DNA of 64,000 nucleotides from Tabrizicola_A sp965284335 (GCF_965284335.1 NZ_OZ260076.1); one strand, 5' to 3'. Counted from the first letter of the stretch, positions 52,670 through 60,815 are shown. Translations and numbers: made by a program. The notes: generated from the letters alone by a model not told the origin.

Positions 52670-54181
52670 ATGCAGACACTTGCAGACCTGATCCAGCGCC
52701 ATCCCGAAAGCGCCCCTGCCATTGGCGCGCCGGGGCGGGCGTGGATGAGTTATGGCCAGCTGAATGGTTTGGCTGAAAGCGTGCGGCGTGTTCTGCGCTT
52801 GGCCGGGGTGGGGGCAAAGGACCGGGTGGCGATTGTGCTGCCAAACGGGCCGGAAATGGCGGCGGCCTTTGTCACTGTGGCCCAAGCGGCGACCACCGCG
52901 CCGCTGAACCCGGCCTATAAGGAAGAGGAATTCGCCTTTTACCTTGAGGATCTGAAGGCCAAGGCCATCATCGTTGAGGCCGGTTATACCGGCCCTGCCC
53001 TTGCAGCGGCCAAACGGTTTGATCTGACGGTGATCACACTGACCCCAAGCGAGCCTGCGGGCATGTTCACGCTGGCCACCAATGTGACAGGCAGCGCCCC
53101 CGATACCCTGCCGGGTGCTGATGATGTGGCGCTGATCCTGCACACGTCGGGCACCACCTCGCGGCCCAAGATCGTGCCTTTGTTGCAATCGAACGTGGCG
53201 GCCTCGGCCGAAAACATCCGCATCTCGCTGGCGCTGACGCCTGAGGATCGGTGTTTGAACGTGATGCCGCTTTTCCACATTCACGGGCTGGTGGCGGCGG
53301 TCAGCGCGTCATTGGCGGCGGGGGCGTCGATCAGCTGCACGCCGGGGTTTGATGCGCTGAAGTTCTTTGGCTGGCTGCAAGAGGTCGATCCCACCTGGTA
53401 TACTGCGGTGCCGACCATGCATCAGGCGATCTTGGCCCGTGCCGGGCGCAATGCTGATATCATCAAGAATGCGCGGCTGCGGTTCTTGCGGTCGTCCTCC
53501 TCGTCGTTGCCGGGGCCGGTGATGACCCAATTGGCCGAAACCTTCGGCGCGCCAGTGGTGGAAGCCTATGGCATGACCGAAGCGGCGCATCAGATGTGTT
53601 GCAACCCGCTGGCACCCGGCACGCAAAAGCCCGGTGCTGTGGGCCTGCCCGCTGGCCCCGAGGTACGCATCGCCCATGAGATTGAAAACCGTCTGGTCAA
53701 TGGCATTGGGGAAATCGCGATTTCCGGCCCCAATGTGACGCCGGGCTATGAGGGCAACCCCGAGGCCAATGCCAAGAACTTTTTCGAGGCCGAGGGCAAG
53801 CGCTGGTTCCGCACCGGCGATCAGGGGGCCTTTGATGAGGACGGGTTCTTGTCGCTGACGGGGCGGCTGAAAGAGATCATCAACCGCGGTGGCGAAAAGA
53901 TCAGCCCCCTTGAGGTGGATGGCACCTTGTCCGAGCATCCCGCGATTGCGCAATGTGTGACCTTTGCGATCCCGCATGACAAGCTGGGCGAAGAGGTGGG
54001 CGCGGCGGTTGTGCTGAAAGAAGGCGCCAGCGCCAGTGAGCGTGAGATCCGCGATTTCGCTGCTGAACGGCTGGCGGCCTTTAAGGTGCCGCGCAAGATC
54101 GTCATCTTGCCCGAAATTCCCAAGGGGGCGACGGGCAAGCTGCAACGCATCGGTCTTGCCGAAAAACTGGGTCTGGGCTGA
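52670..54181 (+). CDS. AMP-forming acyl-CoA ligase, oxalyl-CoA synthetase (AAE3/Pcs60)-like
   Basis: 503-residue adenylate-forming enzyme. The P-loop LHTSGTTSRPKIVPL near residue 160 has the TSRPK form I associate with oxalyl-CoA synthetases; YGMTEAAHQMCCNPL near 300, GDQGAFDEDGFLSLTGRLKEIINRGGEKISP near 384 and PKGATGKLQRI near 482 complete the family motifs. Oxalate is a guess; other short acids are possible and no oxc or frc gene is nearby. ATG at 52670 follows GAGAGAT. Follows tctCBA and precedes the ketopantoate-reductase-like gene. Confidence 0.82.
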   Translation: MQTLADLIQRHPESAPAIGAPGRAWMSYGQLNGLAESVRRVLRLAGVGAKDRVAIVLPNGPEMAAAFVTVAQAATTAPLNPAYKEEEFAFYLEDLKAKAIIVEAGYTGPALAAAKRFDLTVITLTPSEPAGMFTLATNVTGSAPDTLPGADDVALILHTSGTTSRPKIVPLLQSNVAASAENIRISLALTPEDRCLNVMPLFHIHGLVAAVSASLAAGASISCTPGFDALKFFGWLQEVDPTWYTAVPTMHQAILARAGRNADIIKNARLRFLRSSSSSLPGPVMTQLAETFGAPVVEAYGMTEAAHQMCCNPLAPGTQKPGAVGLPAGPEVRIAHEIENRLVNGIGEIAISGPNVTPGYEGNPEANAKNFFEAEGKRWFRTGDQGAFDEDGFLSLTGRLKEIINRGGEKISPLEVDGTLSEHPAIAQCVTFAIPHDKLGEEVGAAVVLKEGASASEREIRDFAAERLAAFKVPRKIVILPEIPKGATGKLQRIGLAEKLGLG

Positions 54182-54193
54182 GGGGCGCGCGCG

Positions 54194-55168
54194 ATGAAAA
54201 TCTGTATTTTTGGCGCAGGCGCCATTGGCGGCTATATGGGCGCCAAACTGGCCGAGGCGGGGGCCGATGTCAGCCTTGTGGCGCGTGGGCCGCATCTGGC
54301 GGCGATGCAATCCAAGGGCCTGACGCTGATCGAAGAGGGCGAGACCAAGACCTATCCGGTCAGGGCCTCGGAAGATCCGGCGGCGCTGGGGCATCAGGAT
54401 TATGTGATTGTCACGCTGAAAGCCCATTCCGTGCCGCCTGTGGTGGACAAGATGCAGCCGCTGATCGGGCCAGAGACGACCATTGTTTCGGGGGTGAACG
54501 GGGTGCCGTGGTGGTATTTCCACAAGATCGGTGGGCCGCTCGAAGGCACAAGGCTGGCCTCGGTCGATCCGGGTGATGCGCAGTGGAACGGCTTTGGTCC
54601 TGACCGCGTCTTGGGCTGTGTGGTCTATCCGGCCGCCGAGGTTATTGAACCGGGTGTTGTCAAGCATATCGAGGGCAACCGCTTTTCCTTGGGCGAGCCG
54701 GATGGGTCAAAATCCGACCGGGCTGTGCGGTTGTCGGAGGCCCTGACCAAGGCCGGGCTGAAGGCCCCAGTGCGCCCGCGCCTGCGTGATGAAATCTGGG
54801 TGAAACTGTGGGGCAATCTGTCGTTCAACCCGATTTCGGCGCTGACCCATGCGACCTTGGATGTCTTGTGCACCGATCCCGGCACGCGGGCTGTGGCGCG
54901 CGCGATGATGCTGGAGGCGCAGGAGATCGCCGAAAAGCTGGGCGTCAAGTTTCCCATCGACGTGGATCGCCGGATTGATGGCGGGGCCGAGGTGGGCGCG
55001 CATCGCACCTCGATGCTGCAAGATCTGGATGCGGGCCGTCCGATGGAAATTGATGCGCTGGTCGGTTCGGTGCGTGAGTTGGGGCGGGTGACCAACACGC
55101 CCACCCCCACAATCGACACCGTGCTGGCACTGGTCAGCCTGCGCGCCAAAATGGCGGGCTGCCGGTAG
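54194..55168 (+). CDS. Ketopantoate reductase (PanE/ApbA) family protein
   Basis: 324-residue NADP-dependent dehydrogenase. ICIFGAGAIGGYMGAKLAEAG at residue 3 binds NADP; LKAHSV near 77 and NGVPWWYF near 103 are family blocks; KLWGNLSFNPISALTHATL near 210 carries the catalytic Lys region. True PanE makes pantoate; such a copy beside a transporter and ligase more likely reduces a 2-keto acid in a catabolic route. 12 bp after the ligase. Last host gene before the island. Confidence 0.83.
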   Translation: MKICIFGAGAIGGYMGAKLAEAGADVSLVARGPHLAAMQSKGLTLIEEGETKTYPVRASEDPAALGHQDYVIVTLKAHSVPPVVDKMQPLIGPETTIVSGVNGVPWWYFHKIGGPLEGTRLASVDPGDAQWNGFGPDRVLGCVVYPAAEVIEPGVVKHIEGNRFSLGEPDGSKSDRAVRLSEALTKAGLKAPVRPRLRDEIWVKLWGNLSFNPISALTHATLDVLCTDPGTRAVARAMMLEAQEIAEKLGVKFPIDVDRRIDGGAEVGAHRTSMLQDLDAGRPMEIDALVGSVRELGRVTNTPTPTIDTVLALVSLRAKMAGCR

Positions 55169-55331
55169 GATTAGGACCGAGTGCACTGGAGTGCGGTGAC
55201 GGCATGCGACTTCGGGGGCATGGCCCGACGCAGACCCTAACGGAAATGGCGGACAGCATTTTTCTGCGGGTCATTTGTTCTGGCTTTTTTTGCGGTGCTT
55301 TTGCTGTTTGGCCTGTGACAGGACCGCGGGT

Positions 55332-55655
55332 CTATGCGGATGGGGGCTTTATGCGCCCATGTGAGGCGAAGTTGATCGGATTGTTTAATCTGAGGATGCT
55401 TTTGCCATCGACGAGCACTTCGGTCGCCGTCGATCGCGCTGGGGATGAGACAGCCTGCAGGGCGAGGTTAGAGAGCATGCGGGTTGAATCATGCAAGCGC
55501 TGCTCGGCAAGCTCGGCGCGGTGGTCGGCTGCCATCAGCCGTTTTTCCAGCTTTTCGATCTGATCGCGATAAGCGTCGCGCTGGAACTTGGTGATCTCAA
55601 GCGCAATGGAAAGCTCAAGGGCACGCTGCTTGTGATCCGTCCTCGTCTTGGTCAT
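55332..55655 (-). CDS. Hypothetical coiled-coil protein of the island (107 aa)
   Basis: Starts MTKTRTDHKQRALELSIALEITKFQRDAYRDQ and shows heptad-like spacing over about residues 12-55 (EITKFQRDAYRDQIEKLEKRL), so a coiled coil is likely; the C-terminus is Pro/Ser-rich. RBS GGAGGT lies 7 bases before the ATG. No homologue recognised. It is the leftmost gene of the island. Confidence 0.6.
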   Translation of the reverse strand: MTKTRTDHKQRALELSIALEITKFQRDAYRDQIEKLEKRLMAADHRAELAEQRLHDSTRMLSNLALQAVSSPARSTATEVLVDGKSILRLNNPINFASHGRIKPPSA

Positions 55656-55957
55656 TGGCGTTACCTCCGGCCCACGGGCTAGGACGAGGTTATCTGGCAA
55701 CTTTGGGTTTACAACCGAACCTATAGGATATGCGCCTGACCAATTGGAGCGGTGGGCTGGGATAGAGGGCTTATCGCAACGGATCGCCTGAGGCGGCAAT
55801 AGGCGGCACCGCAAACGCAAAAGCCGCCCTGTGGGGCGGCGCTGCATATTGATATGCTTTAGGAGGTCTGGTTGCGGGGGCAGGAGTTGCGCACTATTTC
55901 GCACCTCTCACAGCGGCTTGAGTTATCAAACCGAGGCAAGGTAAATGCAAGTAAAGG
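55656..55957. other. Intergenic region left of the tRNA-fMet scar
   Basis: 302 bp upstream of the coiled-coil gene, including a 17-base match to the tRNA 3' end at 55869-55885. An A/T-rich stretch near 55690-55730 could hold that gene's promoter. No protein-coding frame with a good start was found. Confidence 0.45.
55869..55885. repeat. Direct repeat of the tRNA-fMet 3' end, left copy
   Basis: TGGTTGCGGGGGCAGGA here matches 55958-55974, 89 bp to the right. The sequence is the complement of the tRNA-fMet CCA end and acceptor/T-arm start. Possible att remnant. Confidence 0.55.
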
Positions 55958-56002
55958 TGGTTGCGGGGGCAGGATTTGAACCTGCGGCCTTCAGGTTATG
56001 AG
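55958..56002 (-). repeat. 3' half of tRNA-fMet (att-site scar)
   Basis: On the minus strand the 45 bases run from CTCATAACC (anticodon CAT with its stem) through the T-loop GGTTCAAATCC to CCCCCGCAACCA, which matches the 3' half of initiator tRNA. The 5' half is absent: past 56002 the bases no longer fit a tRNA. A tyrosine integrase gene lies 480 bp to the right. The layout is that of an attachment-site scar. Confidence 0.7.
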
Positions 56003-56119
56003 GGCTACCCCTGGACACGGAATAACCTTGTGATTTCCGATTGTTAGTCGATTCCTAGGCCCGCAACGTCGGCGTCGTGTCGCACGGAACAGCCGCAAAC
56101 CGCTGAGAACGAACGGGAA

Positions 56120-56443
56120 TCAATCAGGGGCGCTCGCGAGCATCTTCTTGATTTCCTGCTCGGACATGTCCGGGCCATAGCCAAGCTCATCCTTAACCCG
56201 CTTGCGAATTTCCAGCATAGCGGAACGGGATGTTCGCTCATCCAGTTCAGCTATCCATTCGTTCGCCTTACGTTCAAAAACTACACGCGCATGAAGTTCA
56301 GCCAAGACACGCCGCATCCTTGCTTGCTGTCGTTCACGCGCCTTACCGTCGAGGTGGAGCTTCCATGCAAACCACCAACCACCGCCTGCGACGAGAGCGG
56401 TGGTCAAGCTTCCGATCAAAGCAACAAGCACTTCACTCGACAA
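56120..56443 (-). CDS. Small membrane-anchored hypothetical protein (107 aa)
   Basis: An N-terminal hydrophobic helix (VLVALIGSLTTALVAGGGWWFAW) is followed by a charged helical tail rich in Arg/Glu, with ERQQARMRRVLAELHAR. The start is a TTG at 56443, with GGAGGG 12 bases upstream; a GTG four codons later is an alternative. Unknown function; it lies 37 bp past the integrase stop on the same strand. Confidence 0.55.
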   Translation of the reverse strand: MSSEVLVALIGSLTTALVAGGGWWFAWKLHLDGKARERQQARMRRVLAELHARVVFERKANEWIAELDERTSRSAMLEIRKRVKDELGYGPDMSEQEIKKMLASAPD

Positions 56444-56480
56444 GGAGAACCCTCCAAAACGGAAACCAGACGTCTCTATT

Positions 56481-57584
56481 CTAGCCGAGAAGCTTCGCCT
56501 CGACCATGGCCATCGCCTTCTGGTGATCGGGCGATGGGAACAGGTGGCCGTAGCGTTCCATGGTCATCTGGATGGAGGAATGGCCCGCGAAGGTCATCAC
56601 CTCCTTGATCGAGAAGCCCTGCTCGATCCAGAGCGACACGGCGAAGTGGCGAAGGTCGTGCCAGCGCATCGTCACCTCGACCTTTTCCAGCAGCTTGCGG
56701 AACCGGGCCTGCGTCTTGGTGTGCTGCAAGATCCCGCCCTGCGGCGCAGGGAAGACCAGATCGAGGGCGTTCTTCGGGCAGCGCAGTTTCCATCGGCGCA
56801 GGGCGTTCAGCACCATGGGCCCGGCCGGGATGTCGCGGAATCCGGCCCGCGATTTCGGCTCGCCCATCTGGTTGTAGGCGTCAGCGCGCTGGCGGATGTG
56901 AATGAAGCCCTTGTCGAAATCGACGTCCTGCCAGCGCAGTCCCCGCAGTTCGGAGGCGCGCAGCCCGCCAAGGGCCGAGACGATCAGGTGCGGTTTCAAA
57001 TCCTCGTCGGCCACCTCGATCAGGGCGCGGATCGTCTCCTTCGTCGGCACGGGGGCCTTGTGCTCGATCCGGCTGGACTTGATCACCCGCACGCCTTGGG
57101 CGGCGTTGGTGAACAGCTGACCATTGTCGATGGCGTGGTCGAGCAACAGCTTCAGCACCGACAGCGCGCGCCGGGTCAGATGTTCGGACCGGCCGTTCAG
57201 CAGCAGTCGGTCGCGGAACTCGTTGACATGGCGGCGGGTCAGTTGGGCGATCAGCTTGTCCCCGATGCCGATGTTGGGCGCGGTGATGTGCAGGCGCACA
57301 TAGTCGCTGTAGCCCCGCAGGGTGGACCGCTCCATCCGCCGCCCCGTCTTGCAGCGCACCTCGCAATGGTCGAGCCAAGCCTTCGCGGCTCCGGCCACTG
57401 TCGTGCTGTCGCTGTCGGCAAGATAGGTGTGGTTGGCGACCAGCGAGCGGACCTTGACCAGATAGACATCCGCATCCTTGCGGCGCGGGAACAGCTTTGA
57501 CCGGCGCTTGCCAGCCTGGTCGGTGAAATCCACCTGCCAACGGACCAGGCCCGAGGGCAGCGTGCGTTTGCGAATTGTGGCCAT
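56481..57584 (-). CDS. Tyrosine recombinase/integrase of the island
   Basis: 367 residues: an N-terminal SAM-like arm and core-binding domain (about 1-165), then the catalytic domain with R209 (GGLRASELRGLRW), H309 and R312 (WHDLRH), H335 (FAGHSS) and Y345 (MTMERYGH), the full phage-integrase set. Length is typical of tRNA-targeting integrases. The ATG at 57584 follows GGGAGG; the frame to 57668 is not needed. It probably catalyses insertion at the tRNA-fMet site. Confidence 0.92.
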   Translation of the reverse strand: MATIRKRTLPSGLVRWQVDFTDQAGKRRSKLFPRRKDADVYLVKVRSLVANHTYLADSDSTTVAGAAKAWLDHCEVRCKTGRRMERSTLRGYSDYVRLHITAPNIGIGDKLIAQLTRRHVNEFRDRLLLNGRSEHLTRRALSVLKLLLDHAIDNGQLFTNAAQGVRVIKSSRIEHKAPVPTKETIRALIEVADEDLKPHLIVSALGGLRASELRGLRWQDVDFDKGFIHIRQRADAYNQMGEPKSRAGFRDIPAGPMVLNALRRWKLRCPKNALDLVFPAPQGGILQHTKTQARFRKLLEKVEVTMRWHDLRHFAVSLWIEQGFSIKEVMTFAGHSSIQMTMERYGHLFPSPDHQKAMAMVEAKLLG

Positions 57585-57711
57585 GTTTTCCCTCCCTGAC
57601 CGTAAGAAACGGGACCAGTTGTCAAAGCCCGTTAATGGCGCTATGCATCGGCTGAAACACACTTGCAATGATTTGTCTCAGGTGTAAACCCCTAGTTCAT
57701 GATCGGAGCCC

Positions 57712-58482
57712 ATGACAATGACAGCCAGCGAACGGAACGGTGCGGAAGCACCCGAACCGCTCATTCATGGCGACGCGGAAGCCGTGGCGGCATCGGGGAT
57801 GCCCTTGCCCAGCCTGCGTGTCCTGCAAGCTGCCGGCGCCATTCAGGCGCAGAAAACGCCCAAGGAGCATGGCGGCTTCAAACGGATGTGGCGCGAGGAA
57901 GATGTGCTCATCGCCTCGATCGGTACTGCGATGGGCGAACACTTTGCCTGGAACATCCGGATCGTTGCCGAGGCCATGGCCAAAACACGGCCCGGCACAT
58001 GGGCTGCGCTGACTGCATCGATTGCCCAGACCATATCCCCAGACGCGGGCGCGCTGATCCGAAAGGACATACTGGACTGGCACCTCGATCTCATCGACCG
58101 GAAATTTCTGTTCCTTCGCGTTCCATGGGAATTCACCGCAATTCTACCAGATGCGGCATGGGAGCAAACGGACCTAATCCTCGGCTGGGCAACTTCGAAG
58201 GACACTTTTCAAATGCTTCCTTGGCAGCTCAGCAATGCCCCGGGCAGGCACAATCTCGCGAAGATCGTCGGAGAGGAGAAAGTCACTGTCCTTACGCAAT
58301 ATTACAAGCTCGCCATGGCCGCCCGCGCAAACGCGTTGAGCACCGCCAGCATCAACATCAGCATGCAGGTTCGCGCCACTTGGCGCCGCCTCCACGGACT
58401 TGAAGCCCATTTCCTCCAAGACGTCCTGCCCCAGAAAGGAAGCCCCAATGACCCACCACCCTCGATCTCTCGACATTCTTAA
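57712..58482 (+). CDS. Island protein with MerR-like N-terminal helix-turn-helix, unknown function (256 aa)
   Basis: Residues about 30-75 (MPLPSLRVLQAAGAIQAQKTPKEHGG followed by RMWREEDVLIASI) resemble a MerR-type winged helix, so DNA binding is possible. The rest is helical with no motif I recognise (WHLDLIDRKFLFLRVP, ISMQVRATWRRL). The ATG at 57712 follows GGAGCCC. Its 3' end overlaps the next gene, whose ATG is at 58448, by 35 bp. No homologue recognised. Confidence 0.65.
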   Translation: MTMTASERNGAEAPEPLIHGDAEAVAASGMPLPSLRVLQAAGAIQAQKTPKEHGGFKRMWREEDVLIASIGTAMGEHFAWNIRIVAEAMAKTRPGTWAALTASIAQTISPDAGALIRKDILDWHLDLIDRKFLFLRVPWEFTAILPDAAWEQTDLILGWATSKDTFQMLPWQLSNAPGRHNLAKIVGEEKVTVLTQYYKLAMAARANALSTASINISMQVRATWRRLHGLEAHFLQDVLPQKGSPNDPPPSISRHS

Positions 58483-58547
58483 GCAGACCGCGACCGATGC
58501 GACGCTGGGCGATGATCTGCTGCATGGTGCAGATGCCATCGCCAAGT
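58448..58547 (+). pseudogene. 5' fragment of a small gene truncated by the insertion sequence
   Basis: Starts MTHHPRSLDILKQTATDATLGDDLLHGADAIAK and is cut at 58548, where the IS begins. Beyond the IS nothing continues it: the sequence at 59884 enters another gene. The N-terminus resembles small DNA-binding proteins in which a DDLLHGADAIA-like helix precedes a helix-turn-helix, but only about 33 codons remain. Confidence 0.65.
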
Positions 58548-58573
58548 TGAACCGCCCCGGGTTTACCGGAGGG
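58548..58573. repeat. Left terminal inverted repeat of the IS3-family element
   Basis: 26 bp beginning TGAACCGCCCCGGGTTTACC; 24 of 26 positions match the complement of 59858-59883. Confidence 0.92.
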
Positions 58574-58598
58574 CAAAACTCTCGGAGAATTGCCCGTT

Positions 58599-58940
58599 AT
58601 GGAACATGCACAAAAGAAGAAGACGTCGAAGCCGTATTCACCCGAGTTCCGCGAACGCGCGGTGCGGCTTTTGCTGGAACACCGCGATGAGTATCAAAGC
58701 GAAGCTTCTGCGCTGGTGGCGATTGCAGGCAAATTGGGTTGTTCGCCGGACAGCCTTCGCGTTTGGGTGCGTCAGGCCCAGCGTGATGGTGGCGAACGGC
58801 CAGGTCTGACCAGTGCCGATAAAGCTCGAATAAAAGAGCTTGAACGTGAGAACCGTGAACTGCGTCAGGCTAACGAGATACTGAAGAAGGCATCAGCATA
58901 TTTTGCAATGGCGGAGCTCGACCGCCCGTTTCGCAAGTGA
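58599..58940 (+). CDS. IS3-family transposase OrfA
   Basis: 113 residues: N-terminal helix-turn-helix (YSPEFRERAVRLLLEHRDEY; LGCSPDSLRVWVRQAQ) and C-terminal leucine-zipper-like coiled coil (ADKARIKELERENRELRQAN). It would dimerise and bind the terminal repeats. ATG at 58599 with GGAG upstream. Its stop overlaps the orfB GTG; OrfAB would be made by -1 frameshifting between 58874 and 58940. Confidence 0.92.
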   Translation: MEHAQKKKTSKPYSPEFRERAVRLLLEHRDEYQSEASALVAIAGKLGCSPDSLRVWVRQAQRDGGERPGLTSADKARIKELERENRELRQANEILKKASAYFAMAELDRPFRK

Positions 58941-59842
58941 CTGCTTTCATTGAAGAACATAGGGGACAGTTCGGGGTCGAGCCGATGTGCAAAATGCTGC
59001 AAATCGCCCAGTCTACCTATTATGAGCGTCGCGCCATCGGGCGTGATCCTGATCGTGCTTCGGCTCGGGCAAAGTCGGACGCGGATCTCTGCATCAAGAT
59101 CGATGCCGCCTGGAAAGACAACCGTAAGCTCTATGGGGCGCGGAAGATCTGGCACGTCTTGCTCAGAGGCAATCAGGACGTCGCGCGATGCACTGTGGAG
59201 CGTTTGATGCGCGATTTGGGCCTCAAAGGTGTGCTTCGGGGCAAAAAGGTTGTCACCACGAACCCTGACACATCGCAGCCCTGCCCAGATGACAAGGTGA
59301 ACCGACTGTTCATGGCAGACCGTCCGAACAAGCTGTGGGTTTCAGATTTCACCTACGTGCAAACTTGGTCTGGGACGGTCTACGTGGCATTCGTGATCGA
59401 TGTGTTTGCGCGTCGTATTGTCGGCTGGCGTGCCTCGACCTCGATGAAGACACAGTTCGTGCTCGACGCCCTGGAGCAAGCGATCTGGCAAAGAAAGACG
59501 CCAGATAACAAGAGCTTGGTTCATCACTCGGACCGTGGCTCCCAATACTTGTCCATCAAGTATACTGAGCGCCTGGCCGAGGCAGAGATCGATCTTTCCG
59601 TAGGCACCGTCGGCGATGCCTATGATAATGCCCTTGCCGAATGTGTGATAGGCCTCTTCAAAACCGAGGTCATCAACCAGATCGGCCCATGGAAATCGAT
59701 GCGCGAGGTCGAATGGGAAACCTTGAAATGGGTCGATTGGTATAACAATCGCCGCCTTCTTGGCCCCATCGGTTATATCCCGCCCGCAGAAGCAGAGGAG
59801 GCGTTCTATGCAAACCTGAACTCACTCGATATGGTCGCCTGA
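58937..59842 (+). CDS. IS3-family transposase OrfB (DDE integrase core)
   Basis: About 301 residues. Catalytic triad D137 (WVSDFTYV), D199 (HHSDRGSQY) and E235 (NALAECVIGL), with 35 residues between the last two: the DD(35)E hallmark. N-terminal HTH_21-like part (YGARKIWHVLLR). The frame is open upstream to 58874, so the GTG at 58937 is only one possible start. Appears intact and potentially active. Confidence 0.95.
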   Translation: MTAFIEEHRGQFGVEPMCKMLQIAQSTYYERRAIGRDPDRASARAKSDADLCIKIDAAWKDNRKLYGARKIWHVLLRGNQDVARCTVERLMRDLGLKGVLRGKKVVTTNPDTSQPCPDDKVNRLFMADRPNKLWVSDFTYVQTWSGTVYVAFVIDVFARRIVGWRASTSMKTQFVLDALEQAIWQRKTPDNKSLVHHSDRGSQYLSIKYTERLAEAEIDLSVGTVGDAYDNALAECVIGLFKTEVINQIGPWKSMREVEWETLKWVDWYNNRRLLGPIGYIPPAEAEEAFYANLNSLDMVA

Positions 59843-59857
59843 AATATGAACAAATCA

Positions 59858-59883
59858 CCCTCCGATAAATCCGGGGCGGTTCA
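59858..59883. repeat. Right terminal inverted repeat of the IS3-family element
   Basis: 26 bp ending CCGGGGCGGTTCA; matches the complement of the left repeat at 24 of 26 positions. Confidence 0.92.
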
Positions 59884-59886
59884 GTG

Positions 59887-60240
59887 ATGTCGAACCTCGG
59901 CAGGCAACCTCCCAACTCGAAGGCAACAGATTTCGAGTTAGCACAGGGCTCGGACACCACTCAAATGCACCTCTTCGGCTCCCCCACCTCCGCCTGCCGC
60001 TGTAAGGCGCGCTCGAAGCGCTCTGGTGAGCAATGCCTAAAGGCTGCGATGCGGGGTAAGTCTGTGTGCAGGAGCCACGGAGGGGCCTCTACAGGGCCGA
60101 GAACAGCCGCAGGCAGGGTAAGGTGCGCTCAGGCAAAGACAGTGCATGGATGGGAGACGAGAGCGCTGCGAGAGGCGCGCGCGGCGAAGCTTCGAGAGTT
60201 GAGAGAGCTTGAGCACTACATCAAGGGCACAGTCCCATGA
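59887..60240 (+). CDS. Phage-type HGG-motif protein (117 aa)
   Basis: Contains CKARSKRSGEQCLKAAMRGKSVCRSHGGASTGP, a Cys/His metal-knuckle region followed by the HGGxSTGPRT motif common in small proteins of alphaproteobacterial prophages and mobile islands. Function unknown. The ATG is at 59887, three bases past the IS end, so its promoter and possibly its N-terminus were changed by the insertion; the upstream GTG (59884) is also in frame. Confidence 0.75.
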   Translation: MSNLGRQPPNSKATDFELAQGSDTTQMHLFGSPTSACRCKARSKRSGEQCLKAAMRGKSVCRSHGGASTGPRTAAGRVRCAQAKTVHGWETRALREARAAKLRELRELEHYIKGTVP

Positions 60241-60513
60241 CACCAGTGCCGAATGCAGCAGGGTGCTCGTCGTTCGTCTGGGATAGTATAACTAAGCCGT
60301 CGAGGGAACCTATGCAGCGAAGGGGGATACCCCCCGGGTGGGGTCGGCGAAGTCGTGGTTTTTTGAATGGGGGGGGGGCGGCGCAGCGCGGACTTTGGGC
60401 GCTTAGGAGTGGCAGTCGCTACGCCCTCGTTGGGCTAGCCCCATACGTGTCAGGGAGCGTTTATGGTAACGCACCGACCATCCGCAATAATTTCCAACAA
60501 AATCAAGGGTAAA
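60241..60513. other. Gap between the phage-type gene and tRNA-Ser
   Basis: 273 bp with a run of ten Gs near 60370 and a CCCCCCGGGTGGGG stretch near 60330. A 91-codon open frame at 60237-60512 overlaps the previous stop, has no good RBS and reads through the G-run; I do not call it. Probably the right margin of the island. Confidence 0.5.
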
Positions 60514-60603
60514 TGGCGGAAGCGGTGGGATTCGAACCCACGGTAGAGTTCCCCCTACGCTGGTTTTCAAGACCAGAGCCTTAAACCACTCGGCCACACT
60601 TCC
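60514..60603 (-). tRNA. tRNA-Ser (anticodon UGA)
   Basis: 90 nt including CCA on the minus strand. Acceptor GGAAGTG pairs with CGCTTCC; anticodon stem-loop CTGGT-CTTGAAA-ACCAG gives anticodon TGA; a long variable arm and T-loop GGTTCGAATCC follow, as in serine tRNAs. Reads UCA codons. Ends the island on the right and precedes the SPOR gene by 212 bp on the opposite strand. Confidence 0.95.
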
Positions 60604-60815
60604 GTGACGGGGGCGATAGCGGGTTCAGTCCGATTCTGGAAGGGTCTGCGTCGCCCCGGATCACAAAGGGTTTTCCGCCGACCCAAAGGCTTGCCCTTCC
60701 CTGTGGCGTTGCGGTTCTGTATCATGGGGCAAATCAAACCGGGTTGGAGCGGCAGCCTATGCAGCATCCGGCCCAATAAGCGCGCCATAGAACGCGCATC
60801 AAAAGGATATTGAGC

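Larger units (their letters stand above)
58548..59883 (+). mobile_element. IS3-family insertion sequence (IS51-group-like), complete, 1336 bp
   Basis: Two terminal inverted repeats of 26 bp differ at two positions: left 58548-58573, right 59858-59883 (TGAACCGCCCCGG ends outward on both sides). Between them are overlapping orfA and orfB in frames 0 and -1, the IS3 arrangement. The flanks (AAGT left, GTGA right) share at most GT, so no 3-5 bp target duplication is seen. Group placement is from OrfB resemblance only. Confidence 0.93.

Noticed and set aside
55204..55563. 119-codon open frame on the plus strand in the island
   Set aside because: Mostly antisense to the coiled-coil gene at 55332-55655, which has a better RBS and composition.
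60237..60512. 91-codon open frame before tRNA-Ser
   Set aside because: Overlaps the previous stop, reads a ten-G run, and has no recognisable start signal.
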